From the NCBI GenBank assembly GCA_903893935.1, contig CAITOD010000392.1, forward strand, positions 1 to 11,046: a stretch of 11,046 nucleotides of DNA, given 5' to 3'. The DNA comes from an uncultured Sphingomonadales bacterium. GTDB lineage: Bacteria; Pseudomonadota; Alphaproteobacteria; Sphingomonadales; Sphingomonadaceae. The notes beneath the pieces are model-generated. The model saw only the letters and a program-made list of their open reading frames with translations. It had not been told where the DNA came from and searched no databases. Both the position numbers and the translations under genes were made by a program. Below are positions 1 through 5,658 of the stretch, one piece after another; the stretch's first letter is position 1; each line of letters opens with the position of its first letter.

Positions 1-814
1 AGGCGACAGCGGCAAAGCCGCGCTCGGTCAGCGAGGAATGGAGATGGCGGACATTGTCGCGCGTCGCGCAAAACAGGATCGCGGTCTCCGCCTCGTGAAA
101 GCGCAAGAGGTTGATCACCGCGTTTTCGATATCGGCGGGCGATACGGCCACCGCCTGGTATTCGATGTCGCCGTGGCCCGAGCTGTCGCCAACCGTCGAA
201 ATGCGCAAGGCATCGCGCTGGTAGCGTTTGGCGAGCGTCACGATCGGCCGCGGCATTGTCGCCGAAAACAACAGCGTGCGGCGTTCGGCCGGCGTCGCTT
301 CGAGAATTTCCTCGAGATCTTCGCGAAAGCCCATGTCGAGCATTTCGTCGGCTTCATCGAGCACGACATAGCGCAGCGACGACAAATCGAGCGCGCCGCG
401 TTCGAGGTGATCGCGCAAACGCCCCGGCGTGCCGACCACGATCTGCGTGCCATGGTTGAGCGCGCGGCGTTCCTTGACCGCGTCCATCCCGCCGACGCAC
501 GTGGTGATGCGAAGCTGTGCCTTGGCAAACAACCAGGCAAGCTCGCGGCTGACTTGCAACGCGAGTTCGCGAGTCGGCGCGATCACCAGCGCCAGCGGAT
601 TGCGCGAGCGCGCTTCGCTATCGGCCGAGAGAATGCTTTCCGCCATGGCAATGCCGAATGCGACGGTCTTGCCCGACCCGGTCTGGGCCGAGACGAGCAG
701 ATCGCGCGCCTGTGCATCGGGCGCCATCACGGCGGCCTGGACCGGAGTGGGCTCGGCATAGCCCTGTTCGGCAAGCGCGGTGCAGATCAGCGGGGGAAGC
801 GTGGAAAATGGCAT
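1..814 (-). CDS. DEAD-box ATP-dependent RNA helicase, N-terminal 271 residues (C-terminus outside window)
   Basis: This is an ATP-dependent RNA helicase that remodels RNA duplexes or RNPs in the cytoplasm. The first RecA-like domain is complete: Q motif GYAEPTPVQ (about residues 18-26), Walker A motif I AQTGSGKT (43-50), motif Ia PTRELA (80-85), motif Ib TPGR (129-132), motif II DEAD (153-156) and motif III SAT (184-186). The start of domain 2 follows (TAILFCATRDNVRHL, near residue 250) before the frame leaves the window at base 1. The ATG at 814 is chosen because the Q motif begins about 18 residues later, the usual layout, and there is no earlier in-frame start nearby; its Shine-Dalgarno is weak. 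The missing C-terminus would decide between a DbpA-type, CsdA-type or RhlE-type helicase, so I give no symbol. It is the last visible gene of a minus-strand run that also holds csp and an IF-1 gene. Confidence 0.95.
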   Translation of the reverse strand, partial: MPFSTLPPLICTALAEQGYAEPTPVQAAVMAPDAQARDLLVSAQTGSGKTVAFGIAMAESILSADSEARSRNPLALVIAPTRELALQVSRELAWLFAKAQLRITTCVGGMDAVKERRALNHGTQIVVGTPGRLRDHLERGALDLSSLRYVVLDEADEMLDMGFREDLEEILEATPAERRTLLFSATMPRPIVTLAKRYQRDALRISTVGDSSGHGDIEYQAVAVSPADIENAVINLLRFHEAETAILFCATRDNVRHLHSSLTERGFAAVA

Positions 815-888
815 GACAAAGTGTACTTCGGACGGTTGGCTCAGGCCCACCCGCTCGCGCGGCACGCCTGCACAGGGAAATGGAATGC

Positions 889-913
889 GCCGCGCGGACC
901 AGGTCCGCGCGGC
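889..913 (-). terminator. Perfect 12-bp inverted repeat, possible terminator of the 85-residue ORF
   Basis: The arms GCCGCGCGGACC (889-900) and GGTCCGCGCGGC (902-913) are exact reverse complements around a single central A. As RNA this gives an 11-bp stem with a 3-nt loop. It lies 24 nt after the stop codon of the ORF at 937-1194 and is followed on the minus strand by GCATTCCATTTCC, a weak T-rich stretch. That fits a GC-rich intrinsic terminator or 3' stabilising hairpin. A protein operator upstream of the helicase gene is the alternative, since such a short centre also suits a dimeric DNA-binding protein. Confidence 0.5.
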
Positions 914-936
914 CAAAGCGTGCTTGCCTTGCGCCC

Positions 937-1194
937 TTACCGGGTTTCGGCGCCGGCTGCAGCACCGAACTGCACGATCCGGTCGCGCGCCTGATCGGGC
1001 TCGATCTGGCGCGCCACCTTTTCGGCATCGCGCTTTTCGCGCGCGGCGGCGATATCGATCTCGCGGTCGGCAAGCGCCTGCCACGCCGCACCCGCGCGGA
1101 CATACGTCTCGCGCTGGTTGGCGAGCGTGGCGCGCTCGGCCGATTGGGCGCACAGCGCCGCCTGATCGAGGTAGAATTGGCAGGATGCAGACAT
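937..1194 (-). CDS. Small conserved-looking helical protein of unknown function (85 aa)
   Basis: The function is not recognised. The protein reads as one long amphipathic helix rich in Ala, Glu, Arg and Gln, with two cysteines near the N-terminus (Cys5 and Cys15). A core of the form YVRAGAAWQALADREIDIA resembles short hypothetical proteins I associate with sphingomonads; that is a memory-based impression. The frame could be opened 13 codons earlier at 1233, but the ATG at 1194 is preferred because GAAAGGGG sits about 6 nt upstream and the extra codons run through a GC-rich G7/C-rich stretch that looks non-coding. There is no signal peptide or membrane segment, so it is probably cytoplasmic. 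It lies between a 51-residue ORF and the DEAD-box helicase, all in the same direction. Confidence 0.7.
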   Translation of the reverse strand: MSASCQFYLDQAALCAQSAERATLANQRETYVRAGAAWQALADREIDIAAAREKRDAEKVARQIEPDQARDRIVQFGAAAGAETR

Positions 1195-1256
1195 TTCGGC
1201 CCCTTTCGGTTCGCCCCCGGGCGGGGGGGTCATTCGCGCACCACGGCGCCCGCAAA

Positions 1257-1412
1257 TCAGTCGACCATGTCGCGGATCACTTGCCGCAGTTCATGTCGCG
1301 ACAGCACCGGCGATTGCCGACGGGGGATATTGATGCCGAACTTGACCGGGACGGCGGGTTTTTGCAGGCTGGAAAAACGAAAATCACAGTACGTTGTAGA
1401 AAATTGAATCAT
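1257..1412 (-). CDS. Short ORF, 51-residue basic protein of unknown function
   Basis: The ORF runs from ATG at 1412 to TGA at 1257 and encodes 51 residues. It is supported by AGGA five nt before the start and by strong G/C preference at third codon positions over the second half, whereas the first 15 codons are AT-rich, as often seen at gene starts. The C-terminal half reads KPAVPVKFGINIPRRQ followed by a short helix ending RQVIRDMVD. This pattern of a PVKFGIN-type strand, an IPRR turn and a helix with LSRHELR looks like a real conserved small protein, but I cannot name a family. It lies 44 nt after the IF-1 gene and 62 nt before the 85-residue ORF, so it could be in one transcript with them. 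Confidence 0.6.
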   Translation of the reverse strand: MIQFSTTYCDFRFSSLQKPAVPVKFGINIPRRQSPVLSRHELRQVIRDMVD

Positions 1413-1422
1413 GAAAGTCCTG

Positions 1423-1439
1423 GGCGCGCACCGCGCGCC
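1423..1439 (-). terminator. GC hairpin between IF-1 gene and 51-residue ORF
   Basis: GGCGCGC (1423-1429) and GCGCGCC (1433-1439) form a perfect 7-bp stem with a 3-nt loop 17 nt after the infA stop codon. On the minus strand it is followed by CAGGACTTTC, with only a three-T run. The base of the stem is next to the AGGA ribosome-binding site of the 51-residue ORF. It may therefore act as a weak terminator or attenuator, or influence initiation on the small ORF. Confidence 0.4.
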
Positions 1440-1456
1440 GGTATGAAGGAAAAGCG

Positions 1457-1720
1457 TCAGCGTCTTTTGCGCTGTGGCCCGGGTCCGCTGCCGCCGCCGG
1501 GGCCTTTGTCCCGGAACACGATGCGACCCTTTTGCAGATCGTAGGGGGTCATTTCGACGCGGACCCTGTCGCCCACGACCGACCGGATGCGAAATTTGCG
1601 CATCTTGCCAGCCGTGTAGGCGATGATCCGATGGTCGTTTTCGAGCATGACGCCGAAACGGCCATCGGGCAGGATTTCGTCGATCTGGCCTTCGAGGGTC
1701 AAAAGCTCCTCTTTGGCCAT
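1457..1720 (-). CDS. infA: Translation initiation factor IF-1 paralogue with basic C-terminal tail
   Basis: IF-1 binds the A site of the 30S ribosomal subunit and helps IF-2 and IF-3 select the start codon. The protein is a single S1-type OB fold: it begins [11 protein letters not shown] and carries the IF-1 hallmarks [11 protein letters not shown] (about residues 36-46) and [18 protein letters not shown] (about 55-72). It is 87 residues against the usual 72; the extra part is a Gly/Pro-rich tail ending QRKRR, likely flexible and RNA-binding. The start is certain from family alignment. The csp stop codon (TGA 1727-1725) is four nt before this ATG and the local Shine-Dalgarno is poor, so translation is probably coupled to csp. 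Many alphaproteobacteria also carry a standard 72-residue infA elsewhere; if so here, this copy would be the accessory one. Confidence 0.93.
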   Translation of the reverse strand: MAKEELLTLEGQIDEILPDGRFGVMLENDHRIIAYTAGKMRKFRIRSVVGDRVRVEMTPYDLQKGRIVFRDKGPGGGSGPGPQRKRR

Positions 1721-1724
1721 GCGA

Positions 1725-1931
1725 TCAGACCGCTTCGATGTTGACGGCTGCGGTCTTGCCCCGGCGATCGGTTTCGAGTTCGTACTTCAGACGCTGATCC
1801 TTGAGCAGCGTGCGAAGCCCGGCGCGTTCGACCGCGCTGATGTGGACAAAATTGTCAGGGGTGCCATCATCGGGCGCGATAAAGCCATAACCCTTGTCGG
1901 CATTGAAAAATTTTACGGTGCCTACTGGCAT
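1725..1931 (-). CDS. Cold-shock-domain protein (CspA family, 68 aa)
   Basis: This is a single-domain RNA/ssDNA-binding protein of the CspA family, thought to melt RNA secondary structure and act as an RNA chaperone in the cytoplasm. The cold-shock domain fills the whole length: N-terminal [15 protein letters not shown] contains RNP1 (KGYGFI, residues 13-18), and NFVHIS is RNP2 (about 28-33). The tryptophan usual in KWFN is Phe here. The reading frame is open 13 codons further upstream, but the ATG at 1931 matches the family N-terminus and has AAGGA eight nt upstream. It is translationally linked to infA, with the stop four nt before the infA ATG. It has a leader of roughly 115 nt with marked secondary structure (see the element at 1935-2007), which points to post-transcriptional control. 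Confidence 0.95.
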   Translation of the reverse strand: MPVGTVKFFNADKGYGFIAPDDGTPDNFVHISAVERAGLRTLLKDQRLKYELETDRRGKTAAVNIEAV

Positions 1932-1934
1932 GAT

Positions 1935-2007
1935 CCGGATCCTTACACAGGCAGAATGGTCTGCGGACAAAGGTGCCCGCAGAGCGAAGAGTCGTGATAA
2001 GGATCGG
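1935..2007 (-). promoter_or_regulatory. Structured csp leader: helix sequestering the Shine-Dalgarno around an inner hairpin
   Basis: On the transcribed minus strand, CCGATCCTTATCAC (2007-1994) can pair with GTGTAAGGATCCGG (1948-1935). The match is 8 contiguous base pairs (GATCCTTA with TAAGGATC), then CAC/GTG and CC/GG across single bulges, 13 pairs in all. The 3' arm contains the whole AAGGA ribosome-binding site of csp and ends four nt before the ATG. The 45-nt loop encloses a second hairpin at 1983-1960: TCTGCGGGCA, loop CCTT, TGTCCGCAGA, which is 10 bp with one G-U pair. Such nested structure over a Shine-Dalgarno is what RNA thermometers and autoregulated leaders look like. The pairing is seen directly; the function is inferred. 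Confidence 0.6.
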
Positions 2008-2037
2008 AAGGCGAAGGAGCCGAAAGTCCAGTCTCAG

Positions 2038-2089
2038 GCGACGTTAGCCCCACAGACATAGGCGCTCTGTCGCCGAATTGCAACGTCGC
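2038..2089. repeat. Inverted repeat flanking the presumed csp promoter
   Basis: GCGACGTT (2038-2045) and AACGTCGC (2082-2089) are perfect 8-nt inverted copies 36 nt apart. They bracket the candidate -10 hexamer, and the upstream copy overlaps the last two bases of the -35 hexamer. They could be paired operator half-sites for a dimeric regulator or chance in GC-rich DNA. Confidence 0.3.
2055..2083 (-). promoter_or_regulatory. Candidate housekeeping promoter for csp-infA
   Basis: On the minus strand TTGCAA (2083-2078) and TATGTC (2060-2055) are separated by exactly 17 nt, a plausible alphaproteobacterial sigma-70 pair. Transcription would begin near 2047, giving a leader of about 115 nt before the csp ATG, which matches the long 5' UTRs usual for cspA-type genes. 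Both hexamers are imperfect, so this is a candidate only. Confidence 0.35.
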
Positions 2090-2130
2090 ATCCTTCGGGG
2101 CATTGCTGCGAGGCCGGGCCGACGGGCGAA

Positions 2131-2736
2131 TCAGCGCGCGAGTTGTGCTTCGATCTGCGGCAACCGTTCCTTGCCGAAATACATTTCGCCAGCGACCCAG
2201 AACGTCGGAATGCCGAACGCCCCGCGCGCGGCGGCCGCTTCGGTCAGTTGCACAAGTTCGGCCTTGATCGCGGGGTCTTGCGTCGCCTCGACCAGCGCCG
2301 CGCCATCGAGCCCGGCATCGGTCATCACTTCGGCAATGGTTGCGGTATCGTCCATCTTGCGCGCATTTTCCCACATCGCGGCCAGCCCGGCCTCGATATA
2401 GGCCTGTTCCACGCCCATCGTCCGCGCCGCGATCAGCCCGCGCATCAGCGTGAGCGTGTTGATCGGAAACGCCGGATTCATGCGAAACCGCGTCAGCCCG
2501 TGAAGATCGATAAACCGCTGGAATTCCAGATTTTCGTACGCCAGCTTGCCTTTGATGGCAGAAAACGCCAGCATCGGCGCCTGGTTGCCGGTCAGCTTGA
2601 ACAGCCCGCCGAGCAGGCACGGCACCACGGCCATGCGCGCATTGTGGCGCGCAGCCAGCGCGGGCAGCACTTTCCACACCAGATAGGCATTGGGACTGCC
2701 AAAATCGAACAGCATTTCAATCGTCTTGTCGCTCAT
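2131..2736 (-). CDS. 2-hydroxychromene-2-carboxylate isomerase / DsbA-kappa-GST family protein
   Basis: The family has a thioredoxin-like fold with a helical insertion. Characterised members isomerise 2-hydroxychromene-2-carboxylate to trans-o-hydroxybenzylidenepyruvate with glutathione in naphthalene-type pathways; others are kappa-class GSTs. Seen here are the N-terminal strand and SP turn LFDFGSPNAYL with the conserved active-site Ser14, VVPCLLGGLFK (37-47), FPINTLTLMRG (90-100), the cis-Pro motif FGIPTF (174-179) and YFGKERL near the end. Length (201 aa) is normal. The frame opens further upstream, but the ATG at 2736 has GGTGA five nt before it and matches the family start. It follows the SDR stop codon by 5 nt, so the two are co-translated. 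No aromatic-degradation genes are visible, so the substrate is unknown; a general glutathione-dependent role is equally possible. Confidence 0.85.
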   Translation of the reverse strand: MSDKTIEMLFDFGSPNAYLVWKVLPALAARHNARMAVVPCLLGGLFKLTGNQAPMLAFSAIKGKLAYENLEFQRFIDLHGLTRFRMNPAFPINTLTLMRGLIAARTMGVEQAYIEAGLAAMWENARKMDDTATIAEVMTDAGLDGAALVEATQDPAIKAELVQLTEAAAARGAFGIPTFWVAGEMYFGKERLPQIEAQLAR

Positions 2737-2741
2737 TTGGC

Positions 2742-3482
2742 TCACCATTGTTCGCGCCAGGGGCGCACGTCGATTTCGTGGCTCCACGCCGATCGCGGCT
2801 GCTGGTGCAGCCAGAGATAGGATCGGGCAATATCCTCGGGTTTGAGAATGGCATCTTCGCGCAGCAAGGCGCCGGTATCGCCGACCCGTTGGCGGATGAA
2901 CACCCCGTCAATCGCGCCATCGCAGATCACATGGGCAACGTGGATGCCGAGCGGGCCCAGTTCGCGCGCGGCAGCCTGTGCCACCGCGCGCAAGCCGTGT
3001 TTGGCGGCCGCAAACGCGGCAAAGCCTTCGCGCCCGCGCAAGCTGGCGGTCGCCCCGGTAAACAGGATCGTGCCGCTACCGCGCGGCACCATCACCCGCG
3101 CGGCTTCGCGCCCCGCCAGAAAACCGGCAAAACAGGCCATTTCCCAAACTTTGGTGAACACGCGCGCGGTCGTTTCGCGAATGCCGAATTGCACATTGGC
3201 GCCGATGTTGAACACCACGATGCCGATCGGGCCGATGTCGCGTTCGATGCGGTCGAACAGGGCAATGGTCTCTGCTTCCGACCGGGCGTCAACGCCGAAC
3301 GCGTGCGCCACGCCACCCCTCGCCTCGATCCCCGCCACCAGCGCCTGCAACTGGTCGAAATTGCGCGCGCGCCGCGTGACGCAGACCGGATGACCCGCTG
3401 CCGCAAAGGCATGCGCGATCGCCTGCCCAACACCCTCGCCTGCACCGATCACGAGGCAAACCGGCTTGGCTGCGTCCGGCAT
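2742..3482 (-). CDS. Atypical short-chain dehydrogenase/reductase lacking the catalytic Tyr
   Basis: The protein has a Rossmann-fold SDR architecture (246 aa) with the dinucleotide-binding loop VIGAGEGVGQAIA (about residues 11-23) and the FNIGANV equivalent of NNAG (about 91-97). The active-site block FTGATASLRG ... AAFAAAKHG is unusual. By alignment with FabG-type enzymes the catalytic Ser position is Ala144, the Tyr of YxxxK is Phe157, and only Lys161 remains. Ser147 and Thr145 are nearby. I recall a widespread SDR subgroup with the same FTGATAS/AF..AK pattern, so this is probably a family trait, not decay. A GTG at 3488 would overlap the preceding stop (GTGA), but the ATG at 3482 has AAGG seven nt upstream and is preferred. 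It sits 2 nt after the amidotransferase and 5 nt before the isomerase gene. Substrate unknown. Confidence 0.88.
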   Translation of the reverse strand: MPDAAKPVCLVIGAGEGVGQAIAHAFAAAGHPVCVTRRARNFDQLQALVAGIEARGGVAHAFGVDARSEAETIALFDRIERDIGPIGIVVFNIGANVQFGIRETTARVFTKVWEMACFAGFLAGREAARVMVPRGSGTILFTGATASLRGREGFAAFAAAKHGLRAVAQAAARELGPLGIHVAHVICDGAIDGVFIRQRVGDTGALLREDAILKPEDIARSYLWLHQQPRSAWSHEIDVRPWREQW

Positions 3483-3484
3483 TG

Positions 3485-4294
3485 TCACGCCTTCATGGCC
3501 AAGGCCGCGTCGACCGGCCCTTCATAGACAATTTCGCCCGCCGCAATCTCCAGCATCGTGCCGCGCGGCAGCGGCCGCCAGGCTTCGTCGGTCAGCGGCA
3601 CGCTGGCGACTGCTGTCACTACCAGCGACGATCCGCGCACACCGACGACTGCATTGGTATCATGTGCGGTTTCGGTCGCGTCGAAACGGCGCTGAACCAC
3701 CCACAGCCCGGGTTCGGGCGGCGCATCGGGGCCCATCGTGCGGCAGTCGCTGTGGACGAACAGCCGGTCGGCCGAGGCATAGAGCAGATTGGCGTGGCCC
3801 AACGCGCTCAGCCTGTGCGCGGTATCGGCAAACACGCGCCGCACCGCGAGCGTATCATCGCCCTCGCCCGCCACTTGCGCCAGCATGCGGCAAAAGCCGA
3901 TCTCCGAATCGGTTTCGCCAAGCGGCCGGAACCATGACGTGGGCGCCAGCGCGCCGATGGCAGGAAAGCTGCCGTTGTGCGCAAAGACATGCACGCGGCC
4001 GAACAGCTCGCGCATGAACGGCTGGGTGTTGGCAAGCGCGACCCCGCCCGCGGTCGCGCGGCGTACGTGCGCGATGACGGTGTGGCTGGTGACCGGCTCG
4101 GTGGTGAGGAAGCGCGCAAACGGGCTGTCGGCCGCCGCATGCGGATCGCGCCAGACTTGCGCGTCATCGCCCGCGAGATAGGCGATGCCCCAGCCATCGG
4201 GATTGCCGCCTTTGCCGCCATGCGCGGCGAGCCGGCCGAACGACATCGTGACATCGACCGGTGCCGATGCGGACAATCCCAGCAATTCGCACAT
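3485..4294 (-). CDS. Class II glutamine amidotransferase, YafJ/EgtC-like
   Basis: This is an Ntn-type glutaminase domain, which hydrolyses glutamine (or a gamma-glutamyl amide) through an N-terminal cysteine exposed after Met removal. The protein begins MCELLGLS, so Cys2 is the nucleophile; this fixes the start at 4294 even though the frame is open much further upstream. Family motifs follow: NPDGWGIAYL (31-40), HVRRATAG (76-83), NTQPF (89-93), HNGSF (106-110) and GETDSE (126-131). At 269 residues it is a stand-alone domain without a synthetase or phosphosugar partner domain. E. coli YafJ and the ergothioneine-pathway hydrolase EgtC share this layout, but no ergothioneine genes are present, so the substrate stays open. 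The gene follows dctA after 32 nt and is nearly fused to the SDR gene downstream. Confidence 0.9.
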   Translation of the reverse strand: MCELLGLSASAPVDVTMSFGRLAAHGGKGGNPDGWGIAYLAGDDAQVWRDPHAAADSPFARFLTTEPVTSHTVIAHVRRATAGGVALANTQPFMRELFGRVHVFAHNGSFPAIGALAPTSWFRPLGETDSEIGFCRMLAQVAGEGDDTLAVRRVFADTAHRLSALGHANLLYASADRLFVHSDCRTMGPDAPPEPGLWVVQRRFDATETAHDTNAVVGVRGSSLVVTAVASVPLTDEAWRPLPRGTMLEIAAGEIVYEGPVDAALAMKA

Positions 4295-4326
4295 GGCCCA
4301 AAATTCTCCCGATAAATATCTGAAAC

Positions 4327-5586
4327 TTAATGATTCAAGGCCGCTTTCAAACGGTCGCCATCGAGCGTTCCTTCCCAGCGCGCGATCACCAGCGTGGCGA
4401 CCGCATTGCCCATGAAATTGGTCAGGCTGCGGCATTCGGACATGAACCGGTCGACGCCGAGGACCAACGTCATCCCGGCAATCGGGATCGATGGCACGAT
4501 CGCCAGCGTTGCCGCGAGCGTGATGAACCCCGCGCCGGTCACGCCGGCCGCCCCTTTCGACGACAGCATCGCCACGCCCAGCAGTTGTATTTGCTGGGCC
4601 AGCGTCAGATCGACTTTGCACGCTTGCGCGATGAACAGCGCCGCCAGCGTCATGTAGATATTGGTGCCATCGAGATTGAAGCTATAGCCAGTGGGCACGA
4701 CCACGCCGACAATGCCGCGCGGCACGCCTGCCGCTTCCATTTTCTGCATCAGCCCGGGCAGCGCGGATTCGGACGACGATGTGCCCAGCACCAGCAGCAG
4801 TTCCTGCCCCAGGTAGCGCGCCAGCCGCAGCACCGAAAACCCGGCGAGCCAGCCGACCACGCCCAGCACGCCGAACACGAAGACCAGCGACGTCGCGTAG
4901 AACGTCGCCACCAGCAGCGCGAGTTGTGCGAGTGCTGCCACGCCGAATTTGCCCACGGTGAACGCCATCGCCCCGAACGCGCCGACCGGTGCCGCGCGCA
5001 TCAGGATCGCGACCAGCCGGAACAGTACCGCGCCAAGATCTTCGAACAGCCCGGTCAGCCGCTCGCTGCCGCCCGGCACCGTCGCCAGCGCGACCCCGAA
5101 CAGCACTGCCACCAGCAGCACTTGCAGGATATTGCCTTCGGATTGCGACGAGACGAGCGTATCGGGGACCAGCCCGAGGAAAAACCCGCTGAGCGTGGTA
5201 TCGTGCGCCTTGGCCACGTAGCCCGCGACTTTGCTTGCATCGAGTGCGCCTTTGCCGACGGCAAAGCCCGCGCCGGGGTGCACCACATTGGCGACCACCA
5301 TGCCCAGCACCAGCGCAAACCCCGACATGACCGCGAAATAGCCGAGCGCACGCCCGGCCACTCGCCCCAGCGAACCGAGGTCGCGCATCCCGGCAATCCC
5401 GGTGACAATCGATACGAAAATGACCGGCGCAATCACCATGCGAACCAGCCGGACGAACAGATCGCCAAGCGGCTGCAGCGCTTCACCGGTATGGGGCGCC
5501 ATAATGCCAACCACGATCCCGGCGACAATCGCGATCAGCACTTGCACCGGCAGCCGGCCGAGCCAGCGAAAACGTCCCGAAGACAC
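4327..5586 (-). CDS. dctA: C4-dicarboxylate/amino acid:cation symporter, DctA-like
   Basis: This is an inner-membrane secondary transporter of the dicarboxylate/amino acid:cation symporter family. DctA members take up succinate, fumarate and malate with protons; relatives carry glutamate or aspartate. The 419 residues show the family core: [20 protein letters not shown] (44-63), the serine-rich hairpin [10 protein letters not shown] (268-277), [15 protein letters not shown] (298-312), [13 protein letters not shown] (342-354) and [16 protein letters not shown] (379-394). Eight membrane helices and two re-entrant loops are expected from the family. The start is GTG at 5586 with a strong AAAGGGG a few nt upstream. 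It begins 72 nt after the nrsF stop with no obvious terminator between, so read-through from the sigma operon is possible; an own promoter around TTGCCG at 5630-5625 is weak. DctA is the best name, but GltP-like specificity cannot be excluded. Confidence 0.93.
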   Translation of the reverse strand: MSSGRFRWLGRLPVQVLIAIVAGIVVGIMAPHTGEALQPLGDLFVRLVRMVIAPVIFVSIVTGIAGMRDLGSLGRVAGRALGYFAVMSGFALVLGMVVANVVHPGAGFAVGKGALDASKVAGYVAKAHDTTLSGFFLGLVPDTLVSSQSEGNILQVLLVAVLFGVALATVPGGSERLTGLFEDLGAVLFRLVAILMRAAPVGAFGAMAFTVGKFGVAALAQLALLVATFYATSLVFVFGVLGVVGWLAGFSVLRLARYLGQELLLVLGTSSSESALPGLMQKMEAAGVPRGIVGVVVPTGYSFNLDGTNIYMTLAALFIAQACKVDLTLAQQIQLLGVAMLSSKGAAGVTGAGFITLAATLAIVPSIPIAGMTLVLGVDRFMSECRSLTNFMGNAVATLVIARWEGTLDGDRLKAALNH

Positions 5587-5658
5587 CCCTGCCCCTTTGC
5601 TTATGAAGCGTGTGCGAACCTTACCGGCAACCGCCGCAAGCGGGAAGCGCCGATTGGT

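Noticed and set aside
38..994. 318-codon plus-strand open frame
   Set aside because: Antisense to the DEAD-box helicase, whose motifs Q, I, Ia, Ib, II and III are all intact on the minus strand.
1211..1229. C5/G7-rich hairpin (CCCCC...GGGGG) upstream of the 85-residue ORF
   Set aside because: No T tract follows, and it is only a few nt before the ribosome-binding site; I treat the G7 run as composition, although it could be a slippage-prone site.
2041..2105. Possible 19-codon upstream ORF in the csp leader
   Set aside because: It starts upstream of the presumed transcription start, overlaps the -35/-10 hexamers, and has no ribosome-binding site or coding bias.
4295..4621. Extending the amidotransferase upstream into dctA
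   Set aside because: Class II amidotransferases need Cys immediately after the initiator Met; MCELLG at 4294 supplies it, and the upstream part is an out-of-frame reading of dctA.
5587..5658. Distinct dctA promoter (TTGCCG with TTCATA/TCATAA)
   Set aside because: The spacing works only loosely and both hexamers are weak, so it is not listed as a feature.
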